64,000 nucleotides of DNA from Saccharopolyspora gregorii. Its GTDB lineage: Bacteria > Actinomycetota > Actinomycetes > Mycobacteriales > Pseudonocardiaceae. The translations under genes and the position numbers were made by a program. Positions within the stretch are counted from its first letter, which is position 1. The number at the start of each line of letters is the position of its first letter. The stretch lies in NCBI RefSeq assembly GCF_024734405.1, contig NZ_CP059556.1:6076001-6140000 (forward strand). The letters run 5' to 3'. This document shows positions 1 to 8,003 of this stretch, piece by piece. The notes beneath the pieces were generated by a model. That model saw only the letters and a program-made list of their open reading frames with translations, was not told the DNA's origin and searched no databases.

Positions 1-162
1 CTGACCCACGACGAACTGGCCACGCTGGCGGGAGTGAGGTTGCGGACGGTGCAGAAAGCGCTGCGCGACCTCGCCGAGCGCGGAGTCATCGAACGGCGCT
101 ACCGGCGCATCATCGTGACGAATCCCCCCAAGCTCCGAGAAATCGCCGATTATTCCAACTGA
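1..162 (+). CDS. Crp/Fnr-type regulator, C-terminal fragment (cut by window edge)
   Basis: Frame 1 is open from the first base to a TGA and encodes 53 residues. It reads as the winged-helix end of a Crp/Fnr-family activator: LTHDELATLAGV (helix 1), then the recognition helix RTVQKALRDLAERGVIERR and a short basic wing. The N-terminal cyclic-nucleotide-like sensor domain lies outside the window, so effector and targets cannot be judged. Family assignment rests on this HTH only; a GntR-like winged helix is the main alternative. Confidence 0.6.
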   Translation: MTHDELATLAGVRLRTVQKALRDLAERGVIERRYRRIIVTNPPKLREIADYSN

Positions 163-372
163 ACCCGCATTCGTGCGTGTTCTTTTCGGCCATCACGCGG
201 CAGTGTCATCATCAGGGACCGCGGGTGCTCGAATCACCTCGGAAAGAGACCGATCAGGGCAAGGGTGACCTCCTTCCGCGCACCGCATCGTCGAGGGGGC
301 GAAGGGGCGTGCGGAAGCGTCCCGCGGCACACCTCGAAATGCGCCACCGCCAGGACGGGGTCGCGGTGGCAG

Positions 373-411
373 GCGTTGCCCGAGTCGCATCGGGGTCGGC
401 TCGGGCAACGC
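373..411 (-). terminator. Hairpin downstream of the P450 gene
   Basis: Perfect 12-bp inverted repeat (GCGTTGCCCGAG, 373-384, with its complement at 400-411) and a 15-base loop, 26 bases beyond the P450 stop codon. No T-tract follows, as for most hairpins in this genome. The rest of 163-436 contains no convincing gene. Confidence 0.55.
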
Positions 412-436
412 ACCCCGCGCCGCTTCCGCGCGCCGC

Positions 437-3400
437 TCAGCTGAAGACGTCGGCGACGTAGCGCGCCCGGTCCCGCTCCATCGCGGTCATCCACTCCGCG
501 GCCTGCTCCTCGTCCGCACCGGTGACCTCCGCGTAGATCCGGGCGCAGGTGCGGTGCACCGCGGGCGCCATCCGCTGCCCGTCGCCGCACACGAACACGG
601 TCGCGCCCCGTTCGACCAGCTCGGCGACCTCGGCCCGGTCGGCCCACAGCCGGTCCTGCACGTAGCGGACGCCGCCGTCGGGTTCCGCCGAGTACGCGGG
701 CCGCACGTCGACCACTCCGGCCGCCACCCACTCGGCCAGCTCGTCCCGGTACAGCTGGTCGGACTCGGGGCCGTGGCAACCGAAGAACAGCAGCGCAGGC
801 GCGGGCCGCACGCCCTGCTCGGCCGCGGCCAGCGCCCGGTCCTGCAGGAAGCCGCGGAAGGGGGCGATGCCGCTGCCCGCGCACACCAGCACCAGCGGCA
901 CGTCCAGCTCCGGCGGGTGGAACGCCACGTTCGACGGGCGCACGGTGACGGCGACCTTCGACCCGGGCAGCGCCTGCGCGAGGTGGTTCGAGGCGGCGCC
1001 CTCGTAGGTGCCCGCGCCGGACCGCGCGGGTTCGTTGAGCACGGCGACGGTCAGCGTGGCGTGTTCCGGGTTCCACCGGGGCGAGCTGGAGATGGAGTAC
1101 TGCCGCGGCGTCAACGGGCTCAGCAGCGCCAGGAACGCGCCGAAGTCAAGGCGGCAGGCGGGGTAGCGCTCCAGCAGTTCCAGCACGGTGACCCCGGGGC
1201 GCAGCACCTGCTCGGCGTGCACCTCCGGGTCGGCGGCCAGCGCGCGCAGCGCCTGCGCGTCGGGCGGGCACACCGTCGCCCCGGCCAGTTCGTCGAGCTG
1301 CCTGCGGGTGGCGGGCCTGCCGAGTTCGACGTAGCTGCCGAGCAGTTCCCCGGCGGCGACGTGCGCACCGGTGGGCAGGGAGGTGCCCTCCCCGCGCAGC
1401 ACCACCTGGTCGTCGTGGGCCAGCTCGAAGCGGCTGAGCGCCCGCGCCACCACGGCCGGCGGATTCACCGGCAGCACCGCCAGGTAGTCCCCGGCGCGGT
1501 ACCGGACGCCCTCGGGCAGGGCGATCTCCACGTGGTGCTTGGCGCCGACGTCCGGGGAGCTGAGCGGCCGGTTCGCCACGACCGTCCCCCACTGCAGGTC
1601 GTTGGCCCGCACGATGTGGTCGCGCACGGCCCCGACGTGCTCCGCGGTGAGCCGCGGGCCGGTGGCCGGTGTCGCGTCGCCGAGCTCGAACTCGGCGGCG
1701 ACCGGCTCCCAGAACCCGGCGTACCAGTCGTCGAAGTCGCCGAAGAAGTCGCCGCGCGCGTCGGCCCGGCCGCGCGGCAGCAGGCGCTTCGCACCGGCCC
1801 GGGCCAGCTGCTCGTCCACTTCGGCAGGCACGGCCTGGTAGGTGCGCGCCCAATCGGTGTTGCCGCAGCCGAACACCGCGTACCGCACCCCGTCCAGCGA
1901 GCCGTCGGGCTGCTCCCGCAGCCAGCGCACGAACTCGCGCGCGTTGTCCGGCGGCTGCCCCTCGTAGGAGGCGGTGACGACGACGGCGACGCCGTCCGGC
2001 CCGAGGTCGCCCGCCGCGGCGTCGAGCTCGGCGAGTTCGCCGGTGCAGCCGCGGGCGGTGGCGTCGTTCGCGATGCGCTGCGCGAAGGCCTGCGCGGTGC
2101 CCGAGTTGGAGCCGTAGAACACCCGCACGGGCACGCCGTTCGGTTCGGCCTGCGCCACCTCGGGCGCGGACCGCTCGGCGGGGGCGCCGCCGTGCACGAT
2201 CCGCCGGTCCCGCCGGTGGACGTGCATGAACAGGCCCTCCGGCTTGATCGTCAGCGTCTGCTTGATCTTGAGCTGGTAGTCGGGGTCGGCGGCGGTGATG
2301 TCGAAGCGCTGCAGCAGCATCGCCAGGAACAGCGTCGCCTCCTGCAGCGCGAAGCCGCGGCCGATGCAGGAGCGCTGCCCGTTGCCGAACGGCTTCCACG
2401 CGTTCGGCGGCAGCGCCTCGGCTCGTTCGAAGGTGAACCGGTCCGGGTCGAAGGTCTCCGCGTCCGCGCCCCACACCGCCGGGTCCCGGTGCAGCCCGGG
2501 CACCACGACGAGCAGCTCGTCGTCCCGGTTCACCTCGTAGCGGCCACCGAGCACGGTCCCGTCGGCGCGCGGCGACACCCCGAACGCGGGCGCGGTCGGC
2601 CACAGCCGGAGCGATTCCTTGAGGACCTGGTCGAGGTAGCCGAGCCCGCTCAGGTGCTCGAACCGCGGCGCCTCGTCGCCCAGCACCCGGTCCACTTCGG
2701 ACCGCGCGGTCGCCAGCACCTCGGGGTGCCGCAGCAGTTCGTGCAGCGTGAAGGTGAGCAGTCCGCTGGTGGTCTCGTGCCCGGCGATGAGGAAGGTGAC
2801 CAGCTGGTGGCGCACGTTCTCGTCCGGCAGCCGCCGCCCGGTCTTCGGGTCGGCCGCGGTGAGCATCGTGTCGAGGATGTCGCTCTCCCCGGCCGGCAGC
2901 GGGTTGCGCCTGCGGTCGGCGATGAGCTGGTCGGCGACCTGGTGCATCAGCTCGACGTCCGCCGCGTACTGCTTGCGGGTGCCGCGCATCAGCAGTTCCT
3001 GGCCGGGCAGCCGCCGCGGGCGCGCCCCGGCTTCGACGAGCCCGCGCACCATCGATTCGACGAACGGGTTCAGCCGCTCCGCGTAGAAGCTGTTGAAGCG
3101 GTGGCTGAACGAGCACAGCGCGATCGTGTCGAGGGTGAGCCGGGTCGTGTCGTCGGCGATGTCGACGCGGTGCTCCGGGCCCTGGCGTTCCCACTTGAGC
3201 AGCAGCTGCTCGGCGATGTCGGCCATGCCGTCGAACATGGTGCGCAGCGCGGCGGGGCCGAACGCGGGCATCAGGATGCGGTGCGCGGCCTGCCAGTTCG
3301 GTTCCTCGGTCCACGCGGTGAACAGCCCGTCGCCCGCGAAGTCGCGGACGTTGACCAGGGCGGAGCCGAGGGACTTGTCGAACCGCTCCTCGTCGCACAG

Positions 3401-3595
3401 CTCGTCGACGAGCTCCTGGGACTGCACGATGATCAGGCTCCGGCCGGGCAGCTGGAGCCGGAAGATCGGGCCGTGCTCGGCGGCCATCTCCACGAAGCGC
3501 AGCACGCCCTTGCCGCCGTCGAGTTCGAGCAGGTTGCCCACGAGCGGCTTCGGCTTGGGCTGCGGGATCGGGACGAGTTCCTGGGCGGTGGTCAT
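437..3595 (-). CDS. Self-sufficient cytochrome P450/NADPH-P450 reductase (CYP102A-like, P450 BM3 class)
   Basis: A 1052-residue soluble fusion, almost the same length as Bacillus P450 BM3. Order: P450 domain (about 1-460) with the I-helix motif AGHETTSG (271-278), ESLR of the ExxR pair and the haem loop FGNGQRSCIGRG (Cys about 410); FMN domain with VFYGSNSGTAQ near 494; FAD domain with RQYSISSSP near 833; NADPH domain with GSGIAPFRG near 908 and a CGDG motif. It should hydroxylate fatty acids or similar chains using NADPH with no separate redox partner. ATG at 3595 is chosen because AGGAG lies 7 bases upstream; the ATG two codons earlier is too close to it. The Phe aligned with BM3 Phe87 is kept (GLFTAW); the residue aligned with Tyr51 is Ile. 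It follows its TetR regulator by 26 bases, so both are probably one transcript. Confidence 0.96.
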   Translation of the reverse strand: MTTAQELVPIPQPKPKPLVGNLLELDGGKGVLRFVEMAAEHGPIFRLQLPGRSLIIVQSQELVDELCDEERFDKSLGSALVNVRDFAGDGLFTAWTEEPNWQAAHRILMPAFGPAALRTMFDGMADIAEQLLLKWERQGPEHRVDIADDTTRLTLDTIALCSFSHRFNSFYAERLNPFVESMVRGLVEAGARPRRLPGQELLMRGTRKQYAADVELMHQVADQLIADRRRNPLPAGESDILDTMLTAADPKTGRRLPDENVRHQLVTFLIAGHETTSGLLTFTLHELLRHPEVLATARSEVDRVLGDEAPRFEHLSGLGYLDQVLKESLRLWPTAPAFGVSPRADGTVLGGRYEVNRDDELLVVVPGLHRDPAVWGADAETFDPDRFTFERAEALPPNAWKPFGNGQRSCIGRGFALQEATLFLAMLLQRFDITAADPDYQLKIKQTLTIKPEGLFMHVHRRDRRIVHGGAPAERSAPEVAQAEPNGVPVRVFYGSNSGTAQAFAQRIANDATARGCTGELAELDAAAGDLGPDGVAVVVTASYEGQPPDNAREFVRWLREQPDGSLDGVRYAVFGCGNTDWARTYQAVPAEVDEQLARAGAKRLLPRGRADARGDFFGDFDDWYAGFWEPVAAEFELGDATPATGPRLTAEHVGAVRDHIVRANDLQWGTVVANRPLSSPDVGAKHHVEIALPEGVRYRAGDYLAVLPVNPPAVVARALSRFELAHDDQVVLRGEGTSLPTGAHVAAGELLGSYVELGRPATRRQLDELAGATVCPPDAQALRALAADPEVHAEQVLRPGVTVLELLERYPACRLDFGAFLALLSPLTPRQYSISSSPRWNPEHATLTVAVLNEPARSGAGTYEGAASNHLAQALPGSKVAVTVRPSNVAFHPPELDVPLVLVCAGSGIAPFRGFLQDRALAAAEQGVRPAPALLFFGCHGPESDQLYRDELAEWVAAGVVDVRPAYSAEPDGGVRYVQDRLWADRAEVAELVERGATVFVCGDGQRMAPAVHRTCARIYAEVTGADEEQAAEWMTAMERDRARYVADVFS

Positions 3596-3621
3596 CGGCA
3601 TCTCCTGCGGGAGCGGGTGGT

Positions 3622-4227
3622 TCAGAGCCGGGTGGCGGGACGGGCCCGCAACCCGGCGAGCGCGTTGTCGACCACGGCGGCCGCGTAGGCGTCCGGCGAG
3701 TCGGCGGGCCGGTGCCCGAACGTGACGAGCACCGAGGCGGCGCCGTGCGCGGTCGTCCACAGCACGGTGCTGATCGCGGTGGCGTCCCCGGCGAGCACGC
3801 CCTGTTCGAGGCAGCCCGCGACGCGCTCGGCGACGAGCCGGTAGGCCGGGTTCACCTCGTCCGGGCAGTCCGCCTTGTCCGCCGGGCTGCCGCTCATGAA
3901 CAGCGCCCGGTAGTGCACCGGGTCGTCCTGCGCGTAGCGCACGAACGCGAGCATCAGCTCGCGGAGCCCGTCGACGCCGCCCTGCCCGCCGGTGCCTGCG
4001 AGGTCGGTGGCGACGCGTTCGAAGCCCTGGGTGGCCAGCGCGCGCAGGATCGCCTGCTTGTCCGCGAAGTACGAGTACAGCGACATGGGCGCGCAACCGA
4101 GGCGCCCGGCGAGCTTGCGCATGGTGAGCCCGGGGAAGCCCTCGTCCCGGATGAGCTGCTCGGCGGCGGCGAGGATCTCCTGCCGCAGTTCACCGCGGAC
4201 CCGCTGGCGAGCGGTCTGGGGCGTCAC
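3622..4227 (-). CDS. TetR-family repressor upstream of the P450 gene
   Basis: 201 residues. The N-terminal HTH covers about residues 10-57 (ILAAAEQLIRDEGFPGLTMR, then LGCAPMSLYSYFADKQAILR); the C-terminal half is a typical ligand-binding helical domain of the WHG/TetR_C_13 type. GTG at 4227 is chosen because GGGAGG sits just upstream; a longer frame reaches an ATG at 4284 but would run through the palindromic operator at 4266-4297. It precedes the CYP102-like gene in the same direction by 26 bases, so it probably autoregulates and represses the P450 until a lipid-like ligand is bound, as BM3P1/BM3R1-type systems do. The ligand is inference. Confidence 0.9.
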   Translation of the reverse strand: MTPQTARQRVRGELRQEILAAAEQLIRDEGFPGLTMRKLAGRLGCAPMSLYSYFADKQAILRALATQGFERVATDLAGTGGQGGVDGLRELMLAFVRYAQDDPVHYRALFMSGSPADKADCPDEVNPAYRLVAERVAGCLEQGVLAGDATAISTVLWTTAHGAASVLVTFGHRPADSPDAYAAAVVDNALAGLRARPATRL

Positions 4228-4265
4228 GTCGCACCTCCCGTGCGCACCGGTCCGGCGACCGACTC

Positions 4266-4297
4266 CCGTACATGTACGAACCACTGTACATGTACGG
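4266..4297. promoter_or_regulatory. Palindromic operator of the TetR-P450 operon
   Basis: Perfect 12-bp inverted repeat CCGTACATGTAC / GTACATGTACGG with an 8-base spacer. Each arm contains the self-palindromic decamer GTACATGTAC, so two dyads sit with centres 18 bp apart, a layout typical of two TetR dimers binding side by side. It lies 39 bp before the TetR start and is the only strong dyad in that gap. Confidence 0.8.
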
Positions 4298-4506
4298 AAT
4301 GCGGACGCCGCGAGCCTCGGACCACCGGCCCGCCGCGGTCATGGATGCTCACCGCGGGGTGATCCGAGGATGAGCCTCCGGGGGCGACCGGGCGGATCAC
4401 CGCGCTGCCCGGCGACCTGCTCGACCTGGGCCGCACGGCGCGAGGAGCGGACGACCCGGAGCCGCTCGTCCGAGCCGTCATCGCGCGCGGATGACGACGA
4501 CCGCGG

Positions 4507-4965
4507 TCACCGCAGCGGGAACGGCACCCCGCGCTGCTCGGCCGGGCGCGGGCCGAAGATCCGCCGCTCCGATTCGTCGATCGCCAGATCGTTGATGCTG
4601 GCCTCGCGGCGGCGCATCAGGCCGTCCGGCGCGAACTCCCACAGCTCGTTGCCGTACGAGCGCCACCAGCGGCCGTCCGCGTCCCGGCACTCGTACTGGA
4701 ACCGCACCGCGATGCGGTCCGCGGTGAAGGCCCACAACTCCTTGCGCAGCGCGTAGTCCAGCTCGCGGCGCCACTTCTCCCGCAGGAACTCGACGATCTC
4801 CGCCCGGCCGGTGACGAACCGGTCCCGGTTCCGCCACACCGAGTCCTCGGTGTAGGCGAGCGCGACCGCCTCCGGGTCGGTGGTGTTCCACGCGTCCTCG
4901 GCGGCCTGCACCTTCTGCGCCGCGGTGTCCGCGCCGAACGGCGGGTACGGGGGACGTCCGGTCAT
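4507..4965 (-). CDS. DUF1348 / NTF2-like protein
   Basis: 152 residues resembling the DUF1348 branch of the NTF2/SnoaL-like fold: [20 protein letters not shown] near the start, [48 protein letters not shown], then a family-typical INDLAI near the end. Proteins of this fold are small cone-shaped barrels with many functions; no reaction is established for this one. ATG 4965 has GAGAGGAGA 6 bases upstream; an in-frame ATG at 4983 has no such signal. It is divergent from a TetR gene across two palindromic operators, so it is probably that regulator's target. Confidence 0.88.
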   Translation of the reverse strand: MTGRPPYPPFGADTAAQKVQAAEDAWNTTDPEAVALAYTEDSVWRNRDRFVTGRAEIVEFLREKWRRELDYALRKELWAFTADRIAVRFQYECRDADGRWWRSYGNELWEFAPDGLMRRREASINDLAIDESERRIFGPRPAEQRGVPFPLR

Positions 4966-4986
4966 GGTGCTCTCCTCTCGCACGCT

Positions 4987-5035
4987 GGAGAACGTGCGTT
5001 CTCCGCGCTGCTAATCTAGAGAACGCACGTTCTCC
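4987..5035. promoter_or_regulatory. Double palindromic operator between DUF1348 and TetR genes
   Basis: Two copies of a dyad, GGAGAACGTGCGTTCTC (4987-5003) and its exact complement (5019-5035), form a perfect 17-bp inverted repeat around a 15-base spacer; each copy is itself a near-palindrome (GAGAACG-NN-CGTTCTC). They fill the short gap between the divergent starts at 4965 and 5054. The adjacent TetR protein is the natural candidate to bind and control both directions. Confidence 0.82.
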
Positions 5036-5053
5036 ACGCCAGGGAGCAGACCG

Positions 5054-5635
5054 ATGGACCAGCGCACCGCCACCACCCGGCTGCTCGACGCCGCCGAGGA
5101 GCTGTTCTACGCGCGCGGCGTGCAGGCCGTCGGCATGGACGAGATCCGCGCCGCCTCCGGCGTCTCGCTCAAACGGCTCTACCAGTGCTTCCCCTCGAAG
5201 GAACAGCTCGTCGTCGGCTACCTGCGGCGCCGCGACGGGCGGTGGCGCGACTCCCTCGCCCGCTCCGTCACCACCCGCGCCCGAGGCGCCGAACAGGTGC
5301 TCGCCGTCTTCGACTGGCTGCACGAGTGGTTCTCCGAAGCGGGTTTCCACGGCTGCGCGTTCCTGAACTCCTTCGGCGAGCTCGGCGCCACCAGCCCCGC
5401 CGTCGCCGCCGTCGTCCGCGAGCACAAGACCGAGGTGCAGCGGTACCTCGCCACGCTCCTCACCGACGCCGACACCGACGCCGACACCGACGCCGGCGAG
5501 GCGCGGGCCGGCGCGCTGGCCGAACAGCTCAACGTCCTCGTCGAAGGCGCCATCACCACCGCCGCGATCACCGGCACCCCGGCCCCGGCCCACCACGCGC
5601 GAGCAGCGGCCGAAGCCCTCCTCGACCGCCGCTGA
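5054..5635 (+). CDS. TetR-family repressor, divergent from DUF1348
   Basis: 193 residues. N-terminal HTH at about 8-55: LLDAAEELFYARGVQAVGMD, IRAASGVSLKRLYQCFPSKE. The C-terminal domain has WLHEWFSEAGFHGCAFLNSF, a pattern of regulators often paired with small detoxifying enzymes. Residues about 138-147 (DADTDADTDA) come from a 12-bp tandem repeat and probably form a flexible acidic loop of variable length. It starts 19 bases after the right-hand operator copy, so autoregulation plus control of the DUF1348 gene is likely. Inducer unknown. Confidence 0.9.
   Translation: MDQRTATTRLLDAAEELFYARGVQAVGMDEIRAASGVSLKRLYQCFPSKEQLVVGYLRRRDGRWRDSLARSVTTRARGAEQVLAVFDWLHEWFSEAGFHGCAFLNSFGELGATSPAVAAVVREHKTEVQRYLATLLTDADTDADTDAGEARAGALAEQLNVLVEGAITTAAITGTPAPAHHARAAAEALLDRR
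5465..5494 (+). repeat. 12-bp coding tandem repeat in the TetR gene
   Basis: GACGCCGACACC occurs twice in tandem followed by a half copy (GACGCC). It encodes the Asp-Ala-Asp-Thr run of the preceding entry; such in-frame units can expand or contract by four residues. Confidence 0.85.
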
Positions 5636-5777
5636 TCCGGCGCCCCCCGGCCCCGATCGCTCAGCGGGCACGGCCACCGGCCGCGGGAACGACGACCGCC
5701 GGACCCCGAACGGAGTGGGCGACGGCCGACGCCGACCTGGCAACGGGAGCGACGGCGACGACCGGACCGGCACTCGG

Positions 5778-6206
5778 CTACGGGGCGCTGAGGTCCGGGA
5801 TGATGAGGGAACCGTCGGCGGCGAGCGGGAAACCCGGGTTGTGCGCGATCTCCCACGGGTGCCCGTCCGGGTCGGTGAACACGCCCGCGTAGCCGCCGTA
5901 GAACGTCTCCGCAGGACGCCTGGTCACCACCGCACCGGCCGCCTCGGCAGCCGCGACGATCTCGTCGACCTCGGCCGCGGACCGGGCGTTGTGCGCGAGG
6001 CAGACGCCGCCGAACCCGTTCCCCACCGGCAGCCCGCAGTCGCGCGCGAGCGCCTCCCGGCCCCACAGCACGAACGCGCTGCCGCCGGTCTGGAAGAACA
6101 CGGTTTCGCTGAGCTCCTGCCCGCGCCACCCGAGCCGCTCGTAGAACGCCTTCGCCCGCGCCAGATCGTCCACCCCGAGCGTGACCAGACTCACCCGCTG
6201 CTCCAT
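5778..6206 (-). CDS. VOC-family (glyoxalase/bleomycin-resistance fold) protein
   Basis: 142 residues with the paired beta-alpha-beta-beta-beta modules of the vicinal oxygen chelate family: VSLVTLGVDDLARAKAFYER at the N-terminus and FTDPDGHPWEIAHNP near the C-terminus, where the Glu is the usual metal ligand. The His often found in the first strand is replaced (VTLGV), so a complete metal site is uncertain. Proteins of this kind act as lyases, dioxygenases or antibiotic-binding proteins; no specific role can be read. It starts at ATG 6206, which directly follows a TATGCT hexamer and six bases, suggesting a leaderless message. Confidence 0.88.
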   Translation of the reverse strand: MEQRVSLVTLGVDDLARAKAFYERLGWRGQELSETVFFQTGGSAFVLWGREALARDCGLPVGNGFGGVCLAHNARSAAEVDEIVAAAEAAGAVVTRRPAETFYGGYAGVFTDPDGHPWEIAHNPGFPLAADGSLIIPDLSAP

Positions 6207-6212
6207 CCCCGC

Positions 6213-6218
6213 AGCATA
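6213..6218 (-). promoter_or_regulatory. -10 hexamer (TATGCT) for a leaderless VOC mRNA
   Basis: On the minus strand TATGCT is followed by six bases and then the ATG at 6206, with no Shine-Dalgarno sequence between. This is the arrangement of leaderless actinobacterial promoters. Confidence 0.6.
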
Positions 6219-6334
6219 ACGACGCCCCTGGCCGACTCGGAGTCCGTTCAGGATCCGTGCACACGTGGCACGTTCGATCTCCTCCCCGACATCACGCTCT
6301 TGCCCTGAGCGAAACAGCCAGGTGCCTCTGCGCC

Positions 6335-6787
6335 ATGTCCCCGCGTCTCATCGCCGAGCACGAACGGCTGGTCGCAGTTGAATTCGGCGCCTTCTGCTTC
6401 GGCAATGGGCCGATGGACTCCGCAAGCGATCCGCCACACCTAATGCCCTGGCATGCGCAGCCCGGTGTGGCGTTCACCGAGACCGGTATCGGATTTCACT
6501 CGGAGTGCCACGACGACGAGCTGGCACTGATCCGAATTCGATTCCTCGAATCCGAGCCGGCCCGTGACGACGAAGAACGGGGGAGCATCCGCGGCGCGTT
6601 CGTCATCAGCGCGAACCAGCTCGCACCCGCTACGGTCAATTCGGCTCCGGAAGATCCTTTCACCCCACCTTTCCGGGGATGCGTCGGCGCCCGGGCCACC
6701 CATGCGGCGCTCGCCGAAGAAGATGCGCCGCTCGTACGAGACAAGTGGTCGGTGGACATCTGGCCCGCGCTGACCAGCGGAGCATGA
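6335..6787 (+). CDS. Hypothetical protein
   Basis: About 150 residues, no family recognised. The stretch from VAVEFGAFCFGNG through WPALTSGA has a natural amino-acid mix (DDELALIRIRFLESE, then GAFVISANQLAPATV) unlike the Arg/Pro/Ala-rich readings of shadow frames. GC content is visibly lower than in the flanking genes, suggesting horizontal acquisition. The start is uncertain: ATG 6335 is used, but GTG 6257 in the same frame has AGGA a few bases upstream. No signal peptide or membrane segment is seen. Confidence 0.5.
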   Translation: MSPRLIAEHERLVAVEFGAFCFGNGPMDSASDPPHLMPWHAQPGVAFTETGIGFHSECHDDELALIRIRFLESEPARDDEERGSIRGAFVISANQLAPATVNSAPEDPFTPPFRGCVGARATHAALAEEDAPLVRDKWSVDIWPALTSGA

Positions 6788-6922
6788 CCGGACATCGCGC
6801 ATGCCTTCGCGGAGACCCTTCGGCCGGAGGAGCGCGCGATCGGGACCTTTTCCGGGACGGTGCCAGGTGCCGCGGTTTCTTCAGGCCGATGAGGACGTTC
6901 GGCCAGAACTACCACCAGGCGG

Positions 6923-7561
6923 TCAGGTGACCGACCCGGTGGTGGCGTCGACGTTCACCACCTCCCCGTCCCGCAGGCATCTGTGCAGCAGCCCGCGGTC
7001 GGCCAGGTGCGCGGCGGCCCGCTCCGCGCCTTCCGCCTCGGCGTGCGCAGAGCGCCAGTGCGGAACGATCCGATGGGGCACCAGGCGGAGGCACTCCGGT
7101 GCGGTGCCCGGCGGATAGCCCGCCGGCAGGGTGGTCGGGTCGTCGATGAGGTCGATGCCCCGGAGGTCCGGTCCGGCCACGCACGCTCCCGCCGAGTAGC
7201 CGCCGTAGACGAACTCCGGCCGAGGCAACTGCACCAGGAGGGCGTCGCGGAACCCGACACGGGTCATGGCGCGGGCCAGGACGAACGCATTGCCGCCCGC
7301 AGCCCAGATGAGATCGAGGTCGGCCAGGCGCCGGGAAAGGTCTTCCCCAGCAGCGGAGTAATCACGGAGATCGAGTTCTTCGCAGGAATAACCGAAGCTC
7401 TCGAACGTGCGTGCCTCACGGGCGTGAACGCGAGCACGTGAGCTACCGGCCCCGTCGAGCGCGTTCAAGACGACGCCCGCTTTCCCGCTGCGAAGGGTGC
7501 TGGGCAGGGCCGGTGGACGGCGTTCGGCGGTCAGGAACCAGGAGCTCAGCAACAGCCTCAT
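6923..7561 (-). CDS. Peptidase S51-like (dipeptidase E/cyanophycinase superfamily)
   Basis: 212 residues. It has the S51 signatures: a glycine-rich strand-turn LIWAAGGNAFVLARAM and the nucleophile elbow YGGYSAGACV, whose Ser is the expected nucleophile, followed by HRIVPHW. These class-I glutamine-amidotransferase-fold peptidases usually cleave Asp-X dipeptides in the cytoplasm. ATG 7561 is chosen because GGGAGG lies about 5 bases upstream; ten extra upstream codons have no such support. It stands alone between the hypothetical gene and the tRNA gene. Confidence 0.85.
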   Translation of the reverse strand: MRLLLSSWFLTAERRPPALPSTLRSGKAGVVLNALDGAGSSRARVHAREARTFESFGYSCEELDLRDYSAAGEDLSRRLADLDLIWAAGGNAFVLARAMTRVGFRDALLVQLPRPEFVYGGYSAGACVAGPDLRGIDLIDDPTTLPAGYPPGTAPECLRLVPHRIVPHWRSAHAEAEGAERAAAHLADRGLLHRCLRDGEVVNVDATTGSVT

Positions 7562-7829
7562 CAGCACCTCCCGGTCAACAGAGCGCGTCATGATGATCGC
7601 TCATGCTGCCGTGGCCTGGCGACCGGCTTGTTCCACCTGAGATCCGCGCTGACGTCGAACGTCCGCCGTGGACCCGAGCGTGGCAGCTCGCGCGTCCCGC
7701 TCCACATCCGCCACGGGAGCCAGTGGACCGGGAGGCCGCGTGAACGGGCGCTGGCTACGAAGTCCGACGCGAAAGTCCATGGGGACCGGCGCAAAGATCG
7801 CCGACCAGCGTCCTGACCAGGCGGGATGG

Positions 7830-7902
7830 TGGGGCGCCTGGGGATCGAACCCAGAACCCACGGATTAAAAGTCCGTTGCTCTGCCAGTTGAGCTAACGCC
7901 CC
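7830..7902 (-). tRNA. tRNA-Lys (anticodon TTT)
   Basis: A complete cloverleaf reads on the minus strand: acceptor GGGGCGT pairing with GCGCCCC (one G-U), D arm GCTC...GAGC, anticodon arm CGGAC-TTTTAAT-CCG-type stem with TTT in the loop, T loop GGTTCGATCC, discriminator A. CCA is encoded at 7827-7829. No integrase or direct repeat is seen beside it, so it is not visibly used as an attachment site here. The 240 bases between it and the S51 gene hold nothing recognisable. Confidence 0.96.
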
Positions 7903-8003
7903 GCGGGGTCAGCGTACAAGGGCGTGGTCATCTCGTGTGGCGGTGGGCCGAAGAGCGCCGGGGGCGCGCGGGGCCGCGAAGGTCGGGTTCGGCGTCAGGG
8001 ACA

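Noticed and set aside
554-3688. Long open frame opposite the P450 gene
   Set aside because: Composition is Arg/His/Val/Gly-rich shadow typical of the opposite strand of high-GC genes; the P450-reductase motifs on the minus strand are unambiguous.
3595-4096. Longer P450 start at 4096
   Set aside because: It would overlap the TetR gene; ATG 3595 has a well-placed AGGAG and matches the length of BM3.
7827-7902. tRNA-Lys as attachment site of a mobile element
   Set aside because: No integrase, no repeated tRNA end and no composition island on either side.
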